From NCBI GenBank assembly GCA_902761905.1, contig CACWMK010000001.1:62001-126000 (forward strand): a stretch of 64,000 nucleotides of DNA. Direction: 5' to 3'. Both the position numbers and the translations under genes were made by a program. Each line of letters starts with the position of its first letter. Position 1 is the stretch's first letter. Of the stretch, positions 17,520 to 25,951 are shown one piece after another. A model generated the notes under the pieces. The model was not told the DNA's origin. It worked only from the letters and a program-made list of their open reading frames with translations, and ran no database searches. This stretch comes from an uncultured Prevotellaceae bacterium (GTDB lineage Bacteria > Bacteroidota > Bacteroidia > Bacteroidales > Bacteroidaceae).

Positions 17520-17529
17520 ATAATTAATT

Positions 17530-19050
17530 ATGTTCGAAAATCAACCCAAAGGTTTATTTGCGTTGGCCCTGGCCAACACTGGTGAGCGCTTCGGTTATTA
17601 CACGATGCTCGCCGTATTTGCTTTATTTTTGAGAGCTAACTATGGTCTGGACGCCGGTTGGGCAGGCGAGATCTACAGCGACTTCCTGATGCTGGTTTAC
17701 TTCCTGCCTATCGTAGGTGGATGGCTGGCCGATAAGTTCGGTTTCGGCAAGATGGTTACCATCGGTATCTTGATTATGTTTGCAGGTTATTTGCTGCTGT
17801 CTATCCCCCTGGGTGGCGACACATTCGCACTGGTGGTGATGCTGGCTGCACTGGTACTGATAGGTTTCGGTACCGGACTGTTTAAGGGCAACCTTCAGGT
17901 AATGGTAGGCGACCTGTACAATGATCCAAAGTACGCCAACAAGCGCGATGCCGGTTTCTCACTGTTCTACATGGCTATCAACATCGGCGCACTGTTTGCT
18001 CCTACAGCTGCAGTACGCATCATGGAGTGGTCGCAGCAGAATCTGGGCACCAGCGTTAACGACAGCTATCACTTTGCTTTCGCTATCGCATGTGCATCGC
18101 TCATCCTCTCTATCGCCATCTACTACATCTTCCGTGGCACATTCCGCCATGTTGAGGGTGGCAAAGGTAAGGACGATAAGGCTCAGGCTGCCAGCAACGA
18201 GCCCGAGCTGACCAAGGAAGAGACAGCACAGCGTGTGGTTGCTCTGTGTCTGGTGTTTGCAGTGGTTATCTTCTTCTGGATGGCTTTCCACCAGAACGGT
18301 CTGTCGCTGACATACTTCGCAGATGAGTTCACTGCTAAGTCGGCTACTGGTGCCGATACAATGCCATTCGATGTTATCAACCTGGTGATGATCATCTTCA
18401 TCGTGTATGCCGGTTTCTCACTCTTCCAGAGCAAGACTCCAAAGGGCAAGGGCATCTCGGCTGCTATCATCGTGGTAGCACTCGGCATACTGGGTTACAA
18501 GTACACTCAGGCTACTGGCGAGGTTGCTATCTCAGCTCCTATCTTCCAGCAGTTCAACCCATTCTATGTAGTTGCGCTTACACCAGTATCGATGGCTATC
18601 TTCAGCAGTCTGGCCAGCAAAGGCAAGGAGCCAACACCTCCACGTAAGATTGCCTACGGTATGCTGGTTGCTGCATCGGCATTTATCGTGATGATGCTGG
18701 CTTCGCAGGGACTGATGACTCCTAACGAGCAGAAGGCTGCAGGCGACGCAGCTACATTCGTATCGCCTTACTGGCTGATAGGTACATACCTGATTCTGAC
18801 ATTCGGTGAGCTGCTGCTCAGCCCAATGGGTATCTCGTTTGTATCTAAGGTAGCTCCTCCAAAGTTGAAGGGACTGATGATGGGTGGATGGTTTGTATCT
18901 ACCGCCATCGGTAACAAGCTGGTAGGTGTAGGTGGTTACCTGTGGGGCGACATCAACCTGACAGTGGTTTGGGGCGTGTTCATCGCTGTATGCGTAGTTG
19001 CAGCCCTGTTTATGTTTGCAATGATGAAGCGCCTGGAAAAGGTTTGCTAA
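17530..19050 (+). CDS. POT/PTR2-family proton-dependent oligopeptide transporter
   Basis: The 506-residue membrane protein has about 12-14 hydrophobic helices and POT hallmarks: ANTGERFGYYTM in helix 1, ADKFGFGKMVTIG after helix 2, GTGLFKGNLQVMVGDLY, and FSLFYMAINIGALFAP (the PTR2 signature region). POT carriers import di- and tripeptides with protons. In the usual E-x-x-E-R motif of helix 1 the first Glu is replaced by Asn here (N-T-G-E-R), which in studied carriers would affect proton coupling. It follows the barrel gene by 10 bp. Confidence 0.92.
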   Translation: MFENQPKGLFALALANTGERFGYYTMLAVFALFLRANYGLDAGWAGEIYSDFLMLVYFLPIVGGWLADKFGFGKMVTIGILIMFAGYLLLSIPLGGDTFALVVMLAALVLIGFGTGLFKGNLQVMVGDLYNDPKYANKRDAGFSLFYMAINIGALFAPTAAVRIMEWSQQNLGTSVNDSYHFAFAIACASLILSIAIYYIFRGTFRHVEGGKGKDDKAQAASNEPELTKEETAQRVVALCLVFAVVIFFWMAFHQNGLSLTYFADEFTAKSATGADTMPFDVINLVMIIFIVYAGFSLFQSKTPKGKGISAAIIVVALGILGYKYTQATGEVAISAPIFQQFNPFYVVALTPVSMAIFSSLASKGKEPTPPRKIAYGMLVAASAFIVMMLASQGLMTPNEQKAAGDAATFVSPYWLIGTYLILTFGELLLSPMGISFVSKVAPPKLKGLMMGGWFVSTAIGNKLVGVGGYLWGDINLTVVWGVFIAVCVVAALFMFAMMKRLEKVC

Positions 19051-19051
19051 T

Positions 19052-20449
19052 ATGATATCATTCATCCCATTTCTGGTACTGATAGTACTCATCACATGTT
19101 GCGTTGCCGTGTTCGGCAACGCAACACTTGATGGTGCCAGTCAGGTGTCGTTATTGGCGGCATCGGCAGTGAGTGTGCTTATAGGTCACTTCTCTAAGCG
19201 ACTTGAGTGGGAGAATCTGGAGAAAGAGATAACGGATAAGATAGCCAGTTGCACACCGGCTATCATTATCCTCTTATTGATAGGTGCCATCGGTGGAACA
19301 TGGATGGTGTCGGGTATTGTGCCAACGATGATATACTATGGCATGCAGATTATCCGGCCGGAGGTGTTCCTGGTTTCAAGTAGTGTGCTGTGCGCGCTGG
19401 TCAGCCTGATGATCGGTTCGTCATGGACAACCGTAGCAACCATAGGTGTGGCACTGATGGGTATCGGTAAGGCGCATGGATTCGACGACGGGTGGATTGC
19501 CGGTTCGATCATCACGGGTGCATACTTCGGCGATAAGCTGTCGCCACTCAGCGATACCACGGTGCTGGCATCTAGTGTGTCGGGCACTCCACTGTTTACT
19601 CATATCCGCTATATGATGTATACTACGGTGCCTACCTTCATAGTGTCGCTATCAATATTCCTGATTGCCGGACTGATGATGGACGTGCAGGGACATGGCA
19701 ACGTGCAGGAGTTTATGGACGGACTGCAGCACACGTTTGTCATCTCGCCATGGTTGCTGATAGTGCCTGTGCTTACAGGTGTGATGATTGCTCGCAGGTG
19801 GCCATCGATGGTGGTGCTGTTCCTTGCTATATTGTTGGCTGCTGTTGTAGGACTGCTGGTGCAGCCCGATCTGATCAGACAGATATCAGGTCACGACGGT
19901 TTCCTATCATCGTATAAGGGCATGATGCAGGTGTGCTATGGTAGTACTAATATCGAGACGGGAGTGCCTATGCTTAACGATCTGGTGGCAACGAGTGGTA
20001 TGGGTGGTATGATGCCAACTATCTGGCTTATCATCTGTGCACAGACATTCGGTGGTGCACTGACCGCTACAGGACAGCTGGCCGACCTGATGAAGGTGGT
20101 ACTGCGCTGGGTGCGTGGTACTGCATCGATGGTTGCTTCGACTGTAGGTACATCGCTGTTCTGCAACATTGCTATGGCCGATCAGTATCTGTCGATAATG
20201 TTGGCCAGTTCGATGTTTAAGGATGTGTACAAGGACCGTGGATACGAGTCGCGCCTGTTGAGTCGCAGTTGCGAAGACGGCGCTACGGTTACATCTGTGC
20301 TTGTGCCCTGGAACACGTGCGGTCTTACGCAGAGCACCGTGCTGGGTGTGGCCACACTCACTTATCTGCCATATTGTTTCTTTAATTTCCTATCGCCGGT
20401 AACGTCGATTGTGGTTGCCGCACTTGGATGGAAGATTAAGCGTAAATGA
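19052..20449 (+). CDS. nhaC: NhaC-family Na+/H+ antiporter
   Basis: The 465-residue membrane protein has about 11 hydrophobic segments and NhaC-type motifs: IGAIGGTWMVSGIVPTMIYYG, GSSWTTVATIGVALMGIG and GAYFGDKLSPLSDTTVLASS. Family members exchange sodium for protons; some relatives exchange malate for lactate or transport other organic anions. The start codon follows the POT stop by 1 bp. Codons 16-25 contain a perfect 13-bp hairpin in the DNA. No evidence decides the substrate beyond the family. Confidence 0.88.
   Translation: MISFIPFLVLIVLITCCVAVFGNATLDGASQVSLLAASAVSVLIGHFSKRLEWENLEKEITDKIASCTPAIIILLLIGAIGGTWMVSGIVPTMIYYGMQIIRPEVFLVSSSVLCALVSLMIGSSWTTVATIGVALMGIGKAHGFDDGWIAGSIITGAYFGDKLSPLSDTTVLASSVSGTPLFTHIRYMMYTTVPTFIVSLSIFLIAGLMMDVQGHGNVQEFMDGLQHTFVISPWLLIVPVLTGVMIARRWPSMVVLFLAILLAAVVGLLVQPDLIRQISGHDGFLSSYKGMMQVCYGSTNIETGVPMLNDLVATSGMGGMMPTIWLIICAQTFGGALTATGQLADLMKVVLRWVRGTASMVASTVGTSLFCNIAMADQYLSIMLASSMFKDVYKDRGYESRLLSRSCEDGATVTSVLVPWNTCGLTQSTVLGVATLTYLPYCFFNFLSPVTSIVVAALGWKIKRK
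19097..19126. repeat. Perfect 13-bp hairpin within the start of nhaC
   Basis: tgttgcgttgccg (19097-19109), loop tgtt, cggcaacgcaaca (19114-19126). It has no following T-run, so it is not a standard terminator, but it is a strong RNA structure about 45 bases after the start codon. Confidence 0.7.
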
Positions 20450-21381
20450 TACTTAGTTTATTGTTATCGGGCTTTCTGACATTTGTAGAGTTGAACTGCG
20501 AGAATATGTTCGACTATACTCACGATGTGGGAAAACACGATACGGAATACCTGCCGGAGGCAACACGCCACTGGACTAAGAAACGCTATTGGCATAAGCT
20601 TAATAACATTGCTCAGGAGTTACTTTCATGTTCTTCGGATAATGCCGGTATACCAGACTTGATAGCATTATGTGAGGTGGAGAACGATTCGGTGATGAGA
20701 GATCTCACAAAGCGTTCGCTGTTGCGTAATGCCGGTTATGAATACCTTATGACATCATCGCCCGATGAACGAGGCATAGATGTTGCGCTGATGTACTCAC
20801 CTTACTCGTTTGCGCCTATCCGTAGCTATGGGATAAGGGTAGAGCCGATAGAGGGCATGAGGGCAACTCGCGACATATTGTATGCATGCGGGGAGACAGT
20901 GTCGGGCGATACGTTGCATGTTTTTGTGGTGCATCAGCCTAGTAGGTTTGGCGGCGAGAAGTTCAGTAGACCGTTTCGTAAGGTGGTGGCTGATAGGGTA
21001 TGTGCTTCGGTGGACTCTATCCGTACATTGTCGTCTGAAGCAAAGGTGATGATAGCAGGCGACTTTAACGATGCGGCTGATAGTCCCAGTCTGCTGCAGT
21101 ATTATCAGCACGGACTGATGAATATTACTAAGGACGCTGTTGGCGACAATGGTGTTAAGGGCACGTATCGCTATCAGGGCGAGTGGGAGAGTATCGACCA
21201 TATACTTGGCAGTGCTTATATATATAATAAGGTGGACACTGCGTACGTGCATGCTCCATTATTCTTGCTCGAGGAGGATGCTGGATACGGTGGCTATCGC
21301 CCACGAAGAACGTATGTTGGTCCTCGCTATCAGTCAGGCTACAGCGATCATCTGCCGCTGATAGTGCGATTTACTTTTTGA
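20446..21381 (+). CDS. Endonuclease/exonuclease/phosphatase (EEP) family protein, probably exported
   Basis: The 311-residue protein has a short hydrophobic N-terminus (MILSLLLSGFLTF) and EEP superfamily motifs: ELNCENMF, ALCEVEND (metal-binding Glu), FVVHQPSR, IAGDFND and the C-terminal SDHLPLIVRF, with the Asp-His pair of the active site. EEP enzymes cleave phosphodiester or phosphomonoester bonds in nucleic acids, lipids or inositol phosphates. Substrate is unknown. Its start overlaps the nhaC stop by 4 bp (ATGA), and its end overlaps the convergent MFS gene by 11 bp. Confidence 0.86.
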   Translation: MILSLLLSGFLTFVELNCENMFDYTHDVGKHDTEYLPEATRHWTKKRYWHKLNNIAQELLSCSSDNAGIPDLIALCEVENDSVMRDLTKRSLLRNAGYEYLMTSSPDERGIDVALMYSPYSFAPIRSYGIRVEPIEGMRATRDILYACGETVSGDTLHVFVVHQPSRFGGEKFSRPFRKVVADRVCASVDSIRTLSSEAKVMIAGDFNDAADSPSLLQYYQHGLMNITKDAVGDNGVKGTYRYQGEWESIDHILGSAYIYNKVDTAYVHAPLFLLEEDAGYGGYRPRRTYVGPRYQSGYSDHLPLIVRFTF

Positions 21382-22753
21382 TGTTTGGTAGTTGCAGGCC
21401 GTATTGCTTATGCTTGTCGATAAGCAGTATGCCTATAGCTGTGACGGCTGCACACAGAGCAGTGAAGCCAAAGATGAGCATGGATGTGGTGTAGGTAGGA
21501 TCGGTCTCGTTGGCACGACCTACAAACATCGGGATTATGGCACGGCCAAAGTTTTGTATAAAGAATATCATTGAGTAGGCTGTACCCAGACACTTCAGTG
21601 GGATAATCTTTGGCACGCATGGCCACAGTGCAGCAGGTGCCAATGAGTAGCCGATGCTGAGTGTCACCATCAGTGCGATGGCGATGGTGCTGCTATGCAT
21701 AGGCAGCGAGAATCCGAAGTGGACGGCAGTAAGCATTAGTGCACCGGTAATAACCAGTGTAACTCCTTTGCCATAGCGGTCGTAGATTGCACCGAACAAC
21801 GGTGTCATCAGTATAGTGCCGAATGGTGCTATCGAGGAGAAGAATCCTGCGATATCAGGATCAACGCCATACTTCATCACCATCAGTTTGGTAGAGAACT
21901 TAAGGAATGGCGACACTGCCGAATAGAACAGCACGCAGAACAGAGTGATAAGCCAGAACCCGGGATTGCGCAGGGTGACAAGGATATCACCCCAGTGGAA
22001 CTCTTCGGAAGATGAATCGGAGGGACAGGTCGATTGATCCGAGCTTTGCTCGCAATCAAGAACCTGTCCCTCTGATTCATCCAGCTTGCGGTCCATCACA
22101 CAGAACACAAGGAATGCCAGCAGTCCGATGATAAGAAACGCCAGTGATACCAGCAATGGTGTAGATAGCGCGAAGTGGCGTGCTACCGGTGCTGATATAC
22201 TAAGCGCAGCGGCAGTGCCAAGTCGGGCCATAGCCAGCTGTATGCCCATGGACAGTGCAAGCTCATGACCGGTAAACCAGCGTACCATAGCCTTCGACAC
22301 GGTGATGCCTGTCATTTCATAGCCCACACCAAACACTGCAAAGCCAAGTGATGCAATAGCCACCGACATAGGCAGTTGGAAGCCGAAGATAACTATCTCG
22401 GCTGTACCGAAGTCGGTAGTTACACCATACAGCTTGAGCAGTGTACCTAAAGCCATCAGACTGCACGCAAGCACTCCAGTAAAACGTATGCCCATCTTGT
22501 CGAGAATCAGTCCCGAGAAGAATAGCATCAACAGGAATACATTGATGAAACTGCCAGCACCCGAGAAGAATCCATAGTCAGACGGCGTCCAACCCAGACC
22601 TCCCTGACTCTTGGGCAGTTCGAGCAGAGTTTCCAGAGGCGACATTACGTCATTAACGAAGTAGCCCATCATCATGGCTGTTGCCACGATGATGAGCACT
22701 GTCCATCTCGCAAATGGAGAATCGTTTAGTCGATGACGAATCGCTTCGGTCAT
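21371..22753 (-). CDS. MFS transporter with a repeat-encoded central loop
   Basis: The 460-residue protein has 12 hydrophobic segments and MFS motifs (DKMGIRFTGVLACSLMALG after helix 2; DRYGKGVTLVITGALML after helix 8). It is related to the permease at 24223-25845: both share the start pattern, SPLETLLE/SPIKDLMQ and GVGYEMTGITVSKAMVRWF/GCGCEMAGITVSRGIVKWF. The substrate is unknown. Residues about 225-248 in the loop between helices 6 and 7 are Ser/Asp/Glu-rich and encoded by a long hairpin. It is the last gene of a three-gene operon, 3 bp after the DUF1846 gene. Confidence 0.87.
   Translation of the reverse strand: MTEAIRHRLNDSPFARWTVLIIVATAMMMGYFVNDVMSPLETLLELPKSQGGLGWTPSDYGFFSGAGSFINVFLLMLFFSGLILDKMGIRFTGVLACSLMALGTLLKLYGVTTDFGTAEIVIFGFQLPMSVAIASLGFAVFGVGYEMTGITVSKAMVRWFTGHELALSMGIQLAMARLGTAAALSISAPVARHFALSTPLLVSLAFLIIGLLAFLVFCVMDRKLDESEGQVLDCEQSSDQSTCPSDSSSEEFHWGDILVTLRNPGFWLITLFCVLFYSAVSPFLKFSTKLMVMKYGVDPDIAGFFSSIAPFGTILMTPLFGAIYDRYGKGVTLVITGALMLTAVHFGFSLPMHSSTIAIALMVTLSIGYSLAPAALWPCVPKIIPLKCLGTAYSMIFFIQNFGRAIIPMFVGRANETDPTYTTSMLIFGFTALCAAVTAIGILLIDKHKQYGLQLPNIKK
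22011..22081. repeat. 34-bp-arm imperfect hairpin inside MFS gene
   Basis: The arms 22011-22044 and 22048-22081 are inverted copies with most positions matching, separated by a three-base loop. The outer part (gatgaatc, one mismatch, then gagggacaggt) pairs almost completely. It looks like a palindromic intergenic repeat that is read in frame as a flexible cytoplasmic loop. Confidence 0.82.
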
Positions 22754-22756
22754 ATA

Positions 22757-24220
22757 TTACTTCTTCTTAACCGGATCGCATGTAAGTCCGCAACCCAGTT
22801 TTTTGAATATCTTGCGGTCAACCTCGCTCAGCATTACTGTAGTGTGTACCTGACAGCCGCGCAGTTTAGGCAACTGCTCAAGAGCACGACGACAATTTTC
22901 GTCGTGTGTTGAGAGTACGCTCAGGGCCACAAGCACCTCATCGGTATGCAGACGTGGGTTCTTGCCACCCAGGTATTCTATCTTGGTCTTCTGAACTGGT
23001 TCGATCAGACTCTGTGGAATCAGCTTGGCCTCATGGTCAATCTCTGCCAGATGCTTCATGGCATTGAGCAGCAGGGCTGCGCTACATCCCAGTAGTGGGC
23101 TCGACTTGGCTGTGATAATGGTGCCATCCTCAAGTTCGATAGCTGCAGCCTGCAGACCGGTCTCGATCTTCTTCTCGTAGGCAGCTGTTGTAACAGGACG
23201 GAAGGCGGTAGTAATCTTAGCCTGATTGAAGAGCATACGGATCTTGTTCACCTCGTTCTCGTTGTCGGCACCGTCTGCCATCTTGTTTGTCGCATCGTAG
23301 AATCTACGGATAATCTCATCCTTCGAAGCCTTGCAGCATACATCATCGTCGCAGATGCAGAAGCCAATCATGTTAACACCCATATCTGTTGGCGACTTGT
23401 ATGGGTTCTCGCCGTAGATACCCTCGAAGAGTGCATTCAATACGGGGAATATTTCGATGTCGCGATTGTAGTTCACGGCAGTCTTATTGTATGCCTCCAG
23501 GTGGAATGGATCGATCATGTTAACATCGTTCAAGTCGGCTGTAGCTGCCTCATAGGCGATGTTTACAGGGTGTTTCAGTGGCAGGTTCCAAACGGGGAAT
23601 GTCTCGAACTTGGCGTAACCGGCACGGATACCACGCTTGTTCTCGTTGTACAGCTGACTCAGACAGGTAGCCATCTTACCGCTACCAGGACCAGGAGCTG
23701 TCACGATTACCAGTGGGCGTGATGTCTCTACGTAGTCGTTCTTGCCGAAACCCTCGTCGCTGGCAATCAGCTCCACATTGTGGGGATAGCCGTCGATGGG
23801 GTAATGGAAGTAACTGCGTATGCCCTCACGCTCCAGACGATGACGGAACTGGTCGGCAGCGTGCTGACCGTTGTAGTGGGTAATCACTACGCTGCCTACC
23901 ATGAAGTTGCGGCTCATAAACTCATCGCGCAGGCGCAGTACATCCTCATCATAGGTGATGCCAAGGTCGGCACGCACCTTGTTCTTCTCGATATCCTCAG
24001 CACTAACTACGATGACAATCTCGATGCTGTCGCGAAGCTGGCCCAGCATGTGGAGCTTACTGTCGGGCTTGAAACCAGGCAGTACGCGCGATGCATGGTG
24101 GTCGTCGAACAGTTTGCCACCCAACTCCATATAAAGCTTGCCATCGAACTGTGCGATGCGCTCCTTGATATGCTCAGACTGAATCTTGAGATATTTGTCG
24201 TTATCGAAACCGATTTTCAT
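22757..24220 (-). CDS. DUF1846 family protein
   Basis: The 487-residue soluble protein matches the DUF1846 family, recognised from its start (MKIGFDNDKYLKIQSEHIKE), KLYMELGGKLFDDHHASRVLPGF and ICDDDVCCKAS. Function is not established. Near residues 175-185 there is a glycine-rich loop, VIVTAPGPGSGKMAT, resembling a P-loop but with Met in place of the Ser/Thr after Lys. Cysteine clusters occur at CICDDDVCC and near the C-terminus (GCGLTC). It sits between two related MFS permeases with 2-3 bp gaps, so its job is probably linked to what they carry. Confidence 0.88.
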   Translation of the reverse strand: MKIGFDNDKYLKIQSEHIKERIAQFDGKLYMELGGKLFDDHHASRVLPGFKPDSKLHMLGQLRDSIEIVIVVSAEDIEKNKVRADLGITYDEDVLRLRDEFMSRNFMVGSVVITHYNGQHAADQFRHRLEREGIRSYFHYPIDGYPHNVELIASDEGFGKNDYVETSRPLVIVTAPGPGSGKMATCLSQLYNENKRGIRAGYAKFETFPVWNLPLKHPVNIAYEAATADLNDVNMIDPFHLEAYNKTAVNYNRDIEIFPVLNALFEGIYGENPYKSPTDMGVNMIGFCICDDDVCCKASKDEIIRRFYDATNKMADGADNENEVNKIRMLFNQAKITTAFRPVTTAAYEKKIETGLQAAAIELEDGTIITAKSSPLLGCSAALLLNAMKHLAEIDHEAKLIPQSLIEPVQKTKIEYLGGKNPRLHTDEVLVALSVLSTHDENCRRALEQLPKLRGCQVHTTVMLSEVDRKIFKKLGCGLTCDPVKKK

Positions 24221-24222
24221 AA

Positions 24223-25845
24223 TTATTCTGTGATGTTAGGAAGTTCAAGACCAATACCTTTCTTCTTATCCACAACCTTCAGTACGAAGCCCAGGATGAG
24301 GGCTGCAACACCGAGCGATGCCAGCATTACCAGCGGAGCGGTGTAGTCGAACTGTGTAGGATCGGTTACATTTGGGTTGGTAGCGTCGAGCACCTTACCA
24401 ATCAGCAGTGGGAACAGCCACAGACCGATGTTCTGAATCCAGAAGATCAGTGCGTATGCAGAACCGATAACCTTAGCATCAACGAGCTTGGGCACTGAAG
24501 GCCAGAGTGATGCAGGTACCAGTGAGAACGATGCTCCCAGAACCAGGATGGTGGTGTAAGCGATGATGATACCACCTACGGCATTGCCCTTGAACATAGG
24601 CAGAACGAATGCGAATGTAAGGTGACATGCGATGAGCAGTACAGATCCCAGTACCAGCATTGAGGCTGCCTTGCCATGGTGGTCGAGATAGCTACCCAGG
24701 ATAGGAGTGATGAGCACAGCCAGCAGTGGGAATACTGCGAAGATACTCTCAGCCGACTGGCGCATGTAACCCATATAGCAATATGTTACGAGTGCTACGA
24801 TCGAAAGTCCTAGCAGGCCATACTTAAGGTTGGCCTTCTTCTGGAAGTTTGATGCGAAACCAGCAGCAGCCACAATCAGCATGATTACATACTGAACGAT
24901 GGTTACATCGGGCTGTGCCCAGAATGAGTTGGCATCTGGAGCAGTAAGTGTGAGGTTGCACTGCAGCATGTTTACAGCATACTTCTGGAATGGGAAGATG
25001 GCTGAGTAGTACAGCACGCAGAGCAGGGCTACAATCCAGAAACCTGCATCGGTCAGGATCTTACCCAGGTCAGAGATCTTGAATGGATCGTCTTTCTCCT
25101 CAGCCTCGCCAGTCTGACTGTCGAGCTTCTGGTCCATGAAGAAGTAAACGATGGTCATGATGAGTGCGATACACATCAGCACTACACCGAAGGCTACCGA
25201 ACGGCTAACTGACACCTGACCACCCAGACGGGCAAAGAAAGGTGAGAAGATCATACAGGTGGCAACACCCAGACGAGCGAGTGCCATCTCTGATCCCATA
25301 GCCAGAGCCATCTCACGACCCTTGAACCACTTAACGATTCCACGGCTAACGGTGATGCCAGCCATCTCACATCCACAACCGAAGATCATGAATCCGCAAG
25401 CAGCAAACTTAGCTGATGCAGGCATGCCGGCATAGAATGGCGATACACCCAGTTCATCGAACACGGGGATATAATTAAGATTGTTGTTGAACCATGTTTC
25501 AAGTCCTGTTCCTGCGAAGCTATCGCTTACGGCATACCATTTTACACAGGCACCAACCAGCATTACCGCTGCTGAGAGTACTGCAGTGAAACGTACGCCC
25601 ATCTTGTCGAGGATGATACCAGCGAAGATGAGGAAGAACACGAATACGTTGAGGAATACCTCAGAACCTTGCATAGTACCGAATGCTGTAGAGTCCCAAC
25701 CACGGGTCTCCTGCATCAGGTCCTTGATAGGTGAGAGGATGTCCATAAAGATGTAGCTGCAGAACATTGCGAGAGCAAGTAGCAGCAGAGCGGTCCAGCG
25801 CATGCCAGCGCTGTCGCGTAAGGTTTTCTGAATTGCTTGAGTCAT
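24223..25845 (-). CDS. MFS transporter, paralogue of the downstream permease
   Basis: The 540-residue protein has 12 or more hydrophobic segments and MFS signatures (DKMGVRFTAVLSAAVML after helix 2; LDHHGKAASMLVLGSVLL later). It is longer than the paralogue at 21371-22753 because of an extra segment after helix 3 (SFAGTGLETWFNNNLNYIPVF) and an enlarged middle region with extra hydrophobic stretches. The substrate is unknown. It is the first gene of the MFS-DUF1846-MFS operon. No consensus promoter was found in the 106 bp upstream, which instead hold three tandem palindromes. Confidence 0.88.
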   Translation of the reverse strand: MTQAIQKTLRDSAGMRWTALLLLALAMFCSYIFMDILSPIKDLMQETRGWDSTAFGTMQGSEVFLNVFVFFLIFAGIILDKMGVRFTAVLSAAVMLVGACVKWYAVSDSFAGTGLETWFNNNLNYIPVFDELGVSPFYAGMPASAKFAACGFMIFGCGCEMAGITVSRGIVKWFKGREMALAMGSEMALARLGVATCMIFSPFFARLGGQVSVSRSVAFGVVLMCIALIMTIVYFFMDQKLDSQTGEAEEKDDPFKISDLGKILTDAGFWIVALLCVLYYSAIFPFQKYAVNMLQCNLTLTAPDANSFWAQPDVTIVQYVIMLIVAAAGFASNFQKKANLKYGLLGLSIVALVTYCYMGYMRQSAESIFAVFPLLAVLITPILGSYLDHHGKAASMLVLGSVLLIACHLTFAFVLPMFKGNAVGGIIIAYTTILVLGASFSLVPASLWPSVPKLVDAKVIGSAYALIFWIQNIGLWLFPLLIGKVLDATNPNVTDPTQFDYTAPLVMLASLGVAALILGFVLKVVDKKKGIGLELPNITE

Positions 25846-25880
25846 TATTTTGTTTTCTATTTAATTACCTTTCGTTTTTA

Positions 25881-25939
25881 TTCCCACGTTGGGAACATTT
25901 TATTCCCACACTGGGAATGTTTTGTTCCCAAGGTGGGAA
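25881..25939. repeat. Three 15-bp palindromes at exact 22-bp spacing
   Basis: ttcccacgttgggaa (25881-25895), ttcccacactgggaa (25903-25917) and ttcccaaggtgggaa (25925-25939) each form an inverted repeat, separated by 7-bp T-rich spacers. They lie between the end of the S9 peptidase gene and the start of the MFS operon, both on the minus strand. The 22-bp period is about two helical turns, compatible with protein binding; similar elements occur between genes in related genomes, from general knowledge. Confidence 0.85.
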
Positions 25940-25951
25940 TATATTGTTTGC

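Noticed and set aside
25881-25939. Possible CRISPR-like array (three similar units at regular spacing)
   Set aside because: Spacers are only 7 bp, units are palindromic and differ in their centres, and no cas gene is near.
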